34,117 nt of DNA from Nemertoderma westbladi (taxonomy: Eukaryota > Xenacoelomorpha > Nemertodermatida > Nemertodermatidae). Position 1 is the stretch's first letter. Every line of letters starts with the position of its first letter. The notes under the pieces are model-generated. The model did not search any database. It was given only the letters and a program-made list of their open reading frames with translations, and had not been told where the DNA came from. Where the stretch lies: positions 1-34,117 of the forward strand of contig JAUCBJ010006826.1 in the NCBI GenBank assembly GCA_032718475.1, given 5' to 3'. Positions 27,618 to 34,117 of this stretch are shown piece after piece. A program made the position numbers and the translations under genes.

Positions 27618-28518
27618 CCGCTAGAGGGCCACATGTCTAAACATTAAATGGCCACCCATTTCTTTGCTTTTAATCCGTTTAAGCTGAAACTTGGGAAGTA
27701 TGTACTAGACCATTAGCTGTAAATTTCAAAGGAGGCTAATCTGTCTGCAGTTCTCCAGTCTGCCGCTAGAGGGCGAAATGTCCCGAATGTGAAATTATTC
27801 TTCCATTTAGTTGTTTATGATCTGATTACGCTGAAACTTGTCATATATGTACTAGATGACATCCTGAGTCTTTGTGTGGATTGTAATCGGTCCGAAGTTT
27901 TCCAGTCTCCCGCTAGAGGGCCACATGTCTAAACATTAAATGGCCACCCATTTCTTTGCTTTTAATCCGTTTAAGCTGAAACTTGGGAAGTATGTACTAG
28001 ACCATTAGCTGTAAATTTCAAAGGAGGCTAATCTGTCTGCAGTTCTCCAGTCTGCCGCTAGAGGGCGAAATGTCCCGAATGTGAAATTATTCTTCCATTT
28101 AGTTGTTTATGATCTGATTACGCTGAAACTTGTCATATATGTACTAGAAGACATCCTAAGTCTTTGTGTGGACAGTAATCGGTCCGGAGTTTTCGAGTCT
28201 GCCGCTAGAGGGCGAAATGTAGGAAAGTGATAACCTTTGCGAATTCCTTGATCTTAATCTATTTAAGCTGAATTTTGGAATATACAGTACCGGTATGTAC
28301 TAGACCACATGCCTCGTCTTTGTGAGGAAGGTGATCGATCCGTAGTTCTTTAATATGCCGCTAGAGGGCTAAATGTATGAAAGTGAAAACCTTCCAACAT
28401 TTCGTTATTTATGATCCGTCAATCGGAAACTTGGTAGATATGTAATAGACCATAGGATGTGGCTTTGTAGGGAAACTAATCCTTCCTTCTTCAGTTACCC
28501 AGTCTCCCGCTAGAGGGT
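27618..28518. repeat. Seven tandem ~147-bp units, each with CCGCTAGAGGGC
   Basis: The core CCGCTAGAGGGC starts at 27618, 27763, 27910, 28055, 28202, 28358 and 28507 (the last ending in T), so the spacings are 145, 147, 145, 147, 156 and 149. Units also share (A/G)GCTGAAACTTG, a TATGTACTAGA word and GTCT(C/G)CCGC. Units 1-2 and 3-4 are nearly identical 292-bp dimers, indicating a recent duplication of a dimer within an older array. Confidence 0.9.
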
Positions 28519-28614
28519 TAACGTTTTCCGGGAAAATCTTCTCCTATGTTTTTATAATCCTTTCGAGTTGATACTTAGCATTAACTCATTTCACGTGCTG
28601 CGCGAAGGCCCCAC

Positions 28615-29780
28615 TTCGTGTAGTGCTTTGTATGGCTTCTGGCATTTATGTGAATTAATTTTATATGGTCTGTATTGTTGTTCAAATATTGTGGTATATG
28701 GTACATATTCGTCCACAGGGGACCTTGTGGTATTAGTGGGCCTGGATTTGGGTGCACATTGCCAGACATTAGAATGGCCTGTCGAATTGTGAGACTTATT
28801 ATAATTAATATATCTATGCCTGATGTGAGGTATAATTGTGTGATATAGATAAGGATTTTAATAGCTGTTATATAATGTTTGTAATTCGTATTATACCACA
28901 ATTTGAATAATCCCTTTGTGACATGTTTTGTATATGTATTAGGATTTGTCTGTATTTTGTTGTTGTTTAATGTCGTCCCCCAAGCACTATTAAATGTAAT
29001 TAATATTACCAAAGATTCGTATAATCTGAGTTTTTTTTTAATTGTTATTAACTTGATGAAAATGGACAGTGATATCAGTATTAAAAATATTGCTATGGTT
29101 AGAGTAGATATATATATGTCTTTTGTTGGTGACATGTTTGAATTTAATGATGCTGCTATAAGTATTGAGTAGACGGTGGAAAATGTGAAATATGGCAACA
29201 GTGTAGTTTTTTGGTTTCTTATATGAAATTTCTGCCGTTTATGTCTTTTACTAAGTCTTTTGTCAGTGCAATACATTCTATTTAGCTTTAATTTCATACA
29301 CACTATATATTTGCAGAGGGACTCATATATTCCTCTAGGCCTGGCCTTATATATCAAAATTGGGCAAACTCTGATTACACTGCAATATAGTTTTGCACAG
29401 CAAATTATCAATATGGTTGCACGGATAAAACATAGGTAAAATTTACAATAAGACGTGGCGTTCTGCCCGTCGAACTTTGGCCAAAATGCTAAATTATAGA
29501 GTACTATGTTAAGTATCGGTATGTAATTAAAAGTAAACACGTCCATGGCTGATGCTACTTGTGATGATATCCAAGTAAATATAAGTGTGCTGAAATAATA
29601 TACACAATTAATTGCACTACTGGTACTGTATCGGTCACATGGTATGAGTGTGGTCGAACCTATAGCTATAGCTACGTACAATATAATTTTAAAATATCCT
29701 ATAGTCGATAATATACTCGATATTAAAAAGTTTTGAGTCCAAGATATAAGTTTCAGACTATTTAAAATGTTTGTATACAC
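28615..29780 (-). CDS. LINE ORF2 N-terminal part: membrane-like segment, 2A-like motif, endonuclease start
   Basis: Residues 1-337 (counted from 29780) are strikingly hydrophobic, with likely membrane spans near 17-46, 58-72, 86-100, 118-135, 222-247 and 303-333. A basic patch (RLSKRHKRQK) lies near 175-184. Then comes SGNVHPNPGP (339-348), the NPGP signature seen in 2A-type ribosome-skipping peptides of LINEs, but with H in place of the usual E and N in place of D. The endonuclease begins at about 373 (IKLIHINARS) and is cut by the insertion at 28614. The frame has no ATG at 29780 (GTG). It is open upstream to about 29918, and the first in-frame ATG is M79, so the true start is uncertain. 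Confidence 0.75.
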
Positions 29781-29971
29781 GATACATATAATTACAATTA
29801 TATATAATCGACGAAATAATAGTTTCCATGGATATGTGCTTACGAGAATATGGTATAATATTGATAATAATACGATATAGTTTAGTAATATTAATTCTAC
29901 GAATTTAATTTATTGGGAAATAAAAAAAAAGAAAAGGAAGTTTCCATTGTTACTGTACCATAGCAGTTAAT

Positions 29972-31591
29972 TTACGAATTATCTGGATTGATTACTTTCA
30001 GTAGAGAAATAAGGGCCGTAATGAGACCTTTGCCATTGTTAACCTGGGAGACTGCAGTTGGTACTGGTACTGGTGAGGCTGAGGAGTGAGTGGGCGTGGG
30101 TGATTGAGTGGTGGGCGGGGGAAGTGGTGGGGTTGGTAGAAGGACTGGACGGGAATATATTGGATTGAACGGGGGACCCACGGGAGTTGGCAGTAGTGCT
30201 GGGCGGGACATGGAGGGAGTAATAAAACATGAGTCAGGGAGAGGAGACGGTGGATTAGAAAGGGGAAGAGGAAGTAATGGCTGTCTACCGGTGGTAACTG
30301 CAGCGAAGGATCGTGTTTGAGAGACTTTACTGTGTGGCAATATGTTTAAAGGGGGACTTGGTTGCGGTTGCTTATTATAGAATAGATGGTGTTTTATTGA
30401 AGCTGCTAGTTGCGGGACATATCTAGCTGATACGTGCTTGTTATCATATAGTTGGGACTTGTTTATCATTGAGTGGTTAGCGTATATTATACCGTGTTTG
30501 TTGCATAATCGTGATATATTACTGTTGATTCTTTGAACTACTTTATCTTTCCTCGCCAATATGGAACCCACAACGATCCGAATCCCTCTCCACTCTTTCT
30601 TAGCGATCTCTATCACCTTTTCAAAGTTGGATATTATCTTTTGGGATCCTCCTTTGTGGTCTAGGTCATTTGTACCGCAGTGTATGTACAGGCGCTTGGT
30701 ATTCGGATATTTGTTAACCGCGGAGTTGATATTCACAACGAGGTGGTCGGTTGTTGGTGTGAAAGTCATTCGTGTATTGTAATCGATCTTTCGCTGGTCA
30801 ATAAAACGTTTATTACTGTCCATGAACATTAGCGTATTCGCTCGGTCATTGCGTTTCTTTGAACTGCTAGATAGGCCTATCTCGATGTAGGAGTTTCTTT
30901 TTTCATCTGTGTCTATCGTGATTGGATCCGTACTAACCTGGCTAACGTCGAGCATAGTTGTAGGAATATGCCTTTCTGTTGGTGTTCGACCATCCGGCAT
31001 TAGACCTACCGATACCGGTATGACCGTTGACGATAGGACTGAATTGACTGACTCCATGTTGAACGATTCGAACATTTCACACGTGGTGAAGCTATCGGGT
31101 TCGTATATTAGGTCTATGTTAGTTGCGATCTGACTGTTGATTTCAGCCGGTGTTGGGTTGGTTTCAGCCCGGGATGGGTTGATTTCAGCAGAGTCTGTAT
31201 TGGGTTCCGCTACCGCGACTAGTATTCCAGTCGCTATTTGCGGTACCGGTACCTGAATGGTGGGTTGGGTGTCTGGTGTATCGGTACGGGTTTCATTAAT
31301 TTCGATTAGCAACGGGTTGCGGTTTATAACCACTGTGTCATCTTGATCCACGTTTACAGTCCCGGCCCATGAAGGGGGCTCGGGCCCGGGCCCGGTACTA
31401 CTGGTAGTAGGCCTACCGCTACCGTATCGGCATTCCCGGATGGCGATCGGGAGAGCCGCACACAGACCACAGATATACGGTCGATTGTGGATCGTGCTGT
31501 ATATCTCTCGTGTCGTTAGAATTTCCGTCCACACACTAATACACACCGTGCATTTGACTCTGATCTTTATCGTTTCATCGTAATCCATCAT
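29972..31591 (-). CDS. LINE ORF1: Cys4 zinc motif, SGNH esterase-like domain, Pro-rich tail
   Basis: The 539 residues begin with a C-x2-C (14, 17) and C-x2-C (41, 44) pair resembling the PHD-like zinc motif of CR1 ORF1 proteins. A Thr/Pro/Glu-rich linker follows, with a short AEINPSRAETNPTPAEIN repeat near 135-152. The SGNH-like domain has MDSN (257-260), GTND (306-309) and a D-x2-H catalytic pair (D383, H386). The tail (about 408-512) is rich in Pro and Ser. In CR1 elements ORF1 binds RNA and its esterase may aid membrane or nuclear passage, which is inference here. ATG 31591 is preceded by no coding-like sequence, so the start is sound. Confidence 0.85.
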   Translation of the reverse strand: MMDYDETIKIRVKCTVCISVWTEILTTREIYSTIHNRPYICGLCAALPIAIRECRYGSGRPTTSSTGPGPEPPSWAGTVNVDQDDTVVINRNPLLIEINETRTDTPDTQPTIQVPVPQIATGILVAVAEPNTDSAEINPSRAETNPTPAEINSQIATNIDLIYEPDSFTTCEMFESFNMESVNSVLSSTVIPVSVGLMPDGRTPTERHIPTTMLDVSQVSTDPITIDTDEKRNSYIEIGLSSSSKKRNDRANTLMFMDSNKRFIDQRKIDYNTRMTFTPTTDHLVVNINSAVNKYPNTKRLYIHCGTNDLDHKGGSQKIISNFEKVIEIAKKEWRGIRIVVGSILARKDKVVQRINSNISRLCNKHGIIYANHSMINKSQLYDNKHVSARYVPQLAASIKHHLFYNKQPQPSPPLNILPHSKVSQTRSFAAVTTGRQPLLPLPLSNPPSPLPDSCFITPSMSRPALLPTPVGPPFNPIYSRPVLLPTPPLPPPTTQSPTPTHSSASPVPVPTAVSQVNNGKGLITALISLLKVINPDNS

Positions 31592-31680
31592 ATGTAATTA
31601 TAGTTAATACTGTAATAATAGTTTGTAACAGAGTAGTGTTCAGCAGTCAGGCAAGTTAGGACCGTCGCCGCCGTCACCAT

Positions 31681-31962
31681 ATTACCGGTACATTCATGTA
31701 GTTTTATTACAAAATTTTAACATTCCGAAATGATTGTACATATATTATAAGTGATAGAATCTGCACAAATTATATTAGTTGCTGTATAAATAATTGTAAA
31801 AATGACATAAATTATGTTACAAATAAGTTAGCTTATATTTATGGTGGCGTTTGGAGCCATGTTATAATAATATAGCTAGGCCCAACTGGTTATTAATAGC
31901 TATACCCCGCCTACCGGTAGGTAATGCATTAGGCCTATCTGGCTGTCAGGCAAATTTCCACC
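31681..31962. other. Non-coding flank between the LINE and the hairpin
   Basis: AT-rich, with TTACCGGTA and TAGGCCTAT palindromes. No gene is seen. Confidence 0.4.
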
Positions 31963-32052
31963 TATTGTTTACGTGGTAACCAATGACGGCGTTAAGTAAT
32001 GTCCACTAGGGGGACATTACTTAACGCCGTCATGGTTACCACGTAAACAATA
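31963..32052. repeat. Near-perfect 41-bp hairpin with 7-base loop
   Basis: The arms 31963-32004 and 32012-32052 are complementary except for one extra A in the left arm (CCAATGACG versus CCATGACG). The loop is ACTAGGG. Such perfection suggests a young palindrome, a foldback or a double-stranded RNA source. ACGGCGTT(G/A)AGTAATGT, an arm segment, recurs alone at about 32145-32162. Confidence 0.9.
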
Positions 32053-32242
32053 ACACCAAATACAATACTAAATGAACAGGCCAATACAATGCTGTAATGT
32101 CCTCAAAAGTTGTAAATTGCTAAATAACAACTCGCTGTTAATACTAACGGCGTTGAGTAATGTTACAATTTTGGAATAAAATAATTTTAATGTAAACTTT
32201 ATATATGACACGAGCATCCGAATTTACTGTTATTGGTTTCAG

Positions 32243-32679
32243 AAACATTCCTGCAATTCCTGAGTATCCTTATGTAACATCGCTTGCACCGCCGGTGGTG
32301 CAACAGGATCTTGAGTTTTCGCAATTACCAAGTGATGAATACTTGCAGTGTGAATCAAATTCAATACTGAATATTGGACAACTAGAACCACGTAGCATCT
32401 CTCTACTTTCCAATGAAGAACGCTCTCAGCGCGCTTTCTCCCCATCCACATTGGCCCCGCAACCTGTCCCGGTCTCATTCGATTTTTCGCAATCGACCAC
32501 TACTTTGGACCGGCCACATTCACATCCCACGGTAGTTGGCCGTCCACATCCACGGCCCAGTGTCGACCGCCCACACTCGCAACCCATTATCATTGACCGT
32601 CAATCTCATCAAGCCATGTTCGATCGCTCAGCGACTATTTCTGACCGGCCAGTTTCAAACCCAAGAATTGGAGTTTCAC
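32243..32679 (+). CDS. Candidate internal exon of an unknown gene, D-R-P-H repeat protein
   Basis: TTACTGTTATTGGTTTCAG (ending 32242) is a good 3' splice site and CAC-GTAAGT (32677-32685) a good 5' splice site. The 437-base exon is fully open (NIPAIPEYPYVTSLAPP... to ...RPVSNPRIGVS) and ends in phase 1. It encodes a Pro/Ser-rich, low-complexity protein with a repeated DRPHS(H/Q)P-type unit at about residues 100-150 of the longer frame. The frame also contains an ATG at 32205, upstream of the acceptor, so a first-exon reading cannot be excluded. No known domain is recognised. Confidence 0.5.
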
Positions 32680-33045
32680 GTAAGTTGCAGCGTAAATGGT
32701 TTATTGTACTTTTAGACAAATTGTAAAGTAAATACTGTAATAAATATTTACATACATGTCTGTAAATATGTAGCGCTTAAATTGTGTGGAACCAAGTGGT
32801 TTGTTACAAGAACGAACGAAGTGAGCGAGTGTAAAGAAGACAAAATAATTTTATATGATATTATAATATTCTAGAATATTAAGTAAACCATGGATACCAT
32901 CAGCCAGCGCTATCTTTTTTAAATGCAATATTATTATTAATTATTAATATCATGGAAATTACTTTGAAATTAAATTGCTCTAAAGTCGGTTCTAATCGGT
33001 ACTGTATGCACGGGTGTAATGTTATTTCTTGTCCTCGTTAGATAT

Positions 33046-33068
33046 GGGGGGGGGGGGGGGGGGGGGGG
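33046..33068. repeat. G23 homopolymer in the putative intron
   Basis: Twenty-three G in a row within the 578-base intron between the two candidate exons. This is a second such run after the one at 18646. Confidence 0.85.
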
Positions 33069-33257
33069 TTGCGTCCGTTGTTTAACCATTATTTTGCTAT
33101 AAACTATATGCATAGGCCTACTATTAATATCATACTATTGTACCAATTAATACTGTGTAGGGACGATTTAAATTTTTGTTATAAATCATATTTAATAAAT
33201 ATGATTTAATCATAATATTGATATCTGTTATAAATATATGATTATTCTGTATTATAG

Positions 33258-33354
33258 GAGCTGTTCTTCTCAACGATTTTGAAGATGGTGCGGTGGATGG
33301 CGCTATATCGGCGTTTTTTCGGCAGGCAAGCAATAGACCTGGAGGGGATAATTA
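33258..33354 (+). CDS. Candidate second exon, phase-compatible with 32243-32679
   Basis: The acceptor is TGTATTATAG (ending 33257) and the donor is ATTA-GTAAGT (33355 on). The exon has 97 bases. Joined to the previous exon it completes a split Arg codon and continues open as AVLLNDFEDGAVDGAISAFF and onward, ending in phase 2. The translated composition is normal globular protein, unlike the surrounding repeats. Product not recognised. The pyrimidine tract is weak, so confidence is moderate. Confidence 0.45.
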
Positions 33355-33529
33355 GTAAGTATTACTGTAATTAAATGAAATCGTTTTATTAATTCAATGA
33401 ATGCTGTTGTTGAGTTGGGTCAGGGGTGGGTTAGGTTTGGTTAGGGTTCACGCTGGTTTAGGTTTCAGAAAGGGGTTGGGGTAGTAGTGTGAGCGTGGAG
33501 CAATAATTGGGATAGGGTTAAGATGAGTT

Positions 33530-34117
33530 AGGATTGGGTTAGTACTGTAGGCCTACATTATGGGGGATTGGGTTAGTACTGTAGGCCTACATTATTGGGG
33601 ATTGGGTTAGTACTGTAGGCCTACATTATGGGGATTGGGTTAGTACTGTAGGCCTACATTATGGGGGATTGGGTTAGTACTGTAGGCCTACATTATGGGG
33701 GATTGGGTTAGTACTGTAGGCCTACATTATGGGGGATTGGGTTAGTACTGTAGGCCTACATTATGGGGGATTGGGTTAGTACTGTAGGCCTACATTATGG
33801 GGGATTGGGTTAGTACTGTAGGCCTACATTATGGGGATTGGGTTAGTACTGTAGGCCTACATTATGGGGGATTGGGTTAGTACTGTAGGCCTACATTATG
33901 GGGGATTGGGTTAGTACTGTAGGCCTACATTATGGGGGATTGGGTTAGTACTGTAGGCCTACATTATGGGGGATTGGGTTAGTACTGTAGGCCTACATTA
34001 TGGGGGATTGGGTTAGTACTGTAGGCCTACATTATGGGGGATTGGGTTAGTACTGTAGGCCTACATTATGGGGGATTTGGTTAGTACTGTAGGCCTACAT
34101 TATGGGGGATTGGGTTC
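33530..34117. repeat. 34-bp minisatellite, ~17 copies, runs off the window
   Basis: The unit GATTGGGTTAGTACTGTAGG continues CCTACATTATGGGG (34 bases), with only 1-2-base differences in the G run. Each unit contains AGTACT, the palindrome TGTAGGCCTACA and an inverted CCAAT box (ATTGG). Related GGGTTAGG-like words precede it from about 33419. It sits in what would be the next intron of the candidate gene. Confidence 0.95.

Larger units (their letters stand above)
27350..28614. mobile_element. 1265-bp insertion with GTGGGGC ends, inside the LINE endonuclease
   Basis: The left end reads GTGGGGCGAGCCACGAAG and the right end, inverted, GTGGGGCCTTCGCG. The flanking dinucleotide TT is present on both sides (27348-27349 and 28615-28616). 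Deleting one TT plus the block makes the LINE codons continuous (HYT-NDL at the junction). The content is a short unique lead, a GTC microsatellite and a seven-unit array. A related left end lies at 22728. It is non-coding. The superfamily is unknown; short ends and a 2-bp duplication do not fit the common types well. Confidence 0.7.
24014..31680 (-). mobile_element. CR1-like non-LTR retrotransposon, near full length, split by an insertion
   Basis: On the minus strand ORF1 (31591-29972) is followed by ORF2 in two pieces (29780-28615 and 27349-24467) and a 3' untranslated region with a hairpin and AATAAA. ORF1 has a Cys4 zinc motif and an SGNH esterase-like domain, and ORF2 has an apurinic endonuclease and a reverse transcriptase. 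This layout is that of CR1-group LINEs. The only obvious lesion is a 1265-bp insertion in the endonuclease. Removing it would make the flanking frames continuous. The 5' end is placed only approximately, near 31680. Confidence 0.85.

Noticed and set aside
33419-33546. Telomeric TTAGGG repeat
   Set aside because: The GGGTTAGG-like words are irregular and merge into the 34-bp minisatellite.
33530-34117. CRISPR array
   Set aside because: Units are identical and contiguous without unique spacers. The palindromic array at 2086-2767 fails for the same reason.

Overview
The window looks like a piece of a repeat-rich, AT-rich metazoan genome. Spliced-type signals, histone-style 3' stem-loops, BEL/Pao, CR1-like and RTE-like retroelements, a tRNA-derived SINE and a Merlin/ISXO2-type DNA transposon all point to an animal. 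Frequent TAGGCCTA and TACCGGTA palindromes make me think of a marine invertebrate, possibly a deuterostome, but I cannot name the species. Most of the DNA is layered mobile elements, and only the far right holds something that looks like a host gene.

Left to right: (1) 1-1919 is a DNA element with about 65-bp inverted ends. Its single minus-strand gene encodes a zinc finger, an acidic tract and 28-residue repeats, driven by a CCAAT/TATA promoter that lies in the terminal repeat. (2) 2086-3905 holds a palindromic minisatellite, a tRNA-derived SINE, a repeat with CTCF-like and nuclear-receptor-like motifs, and a foldback element that cuts into (3) a 5'-truncated BEL/Pao retrotransposon (3904-9463), almost intact but with two in-frame TGA codons. 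(4) 9464-15939 holds the BEL tail, a 176-bp tandem duplication, an unrecognised degenerate coding block (11124-12632) and a diverged repeat array carrying RFX X-box-like motifs. (5) 15940-17309 is a complete Merlin-type insertion with 9-bp target duplications. Its transposase is internally deleted and is followed by three histone-mRNA-type stem-loops. (6) 17320-21491 holds a degenerate gag-like block and two degenerate LINE tails. (7) 24014-31680 is a CR1-like LINE on the minus strand with two ORFs. Its endonuclease is split by a 1265-bp insertion containing seven tandem units of about 147 bp, each with a CTCF-like core. (8) 31963-34117 has a 41-bp near-perfect hairpin, two phase-compatible exons of an unknown gene and a 34-bp minisatellite running off the edge.

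The genes do not form a pathway; the logic is nesting. A foldback element truncates BEL, the Merlin element sits one base before a gag-like start codon, and the 147-bp array lies inside the LINE endonuclease. The observations I rate highest are the transposase gene ending in a tandem histone-type 3' signal, the seven in-phase consensus splice donors in the BEL gag-pol, and the nucleosome-length satellite with a CTCF-like core.
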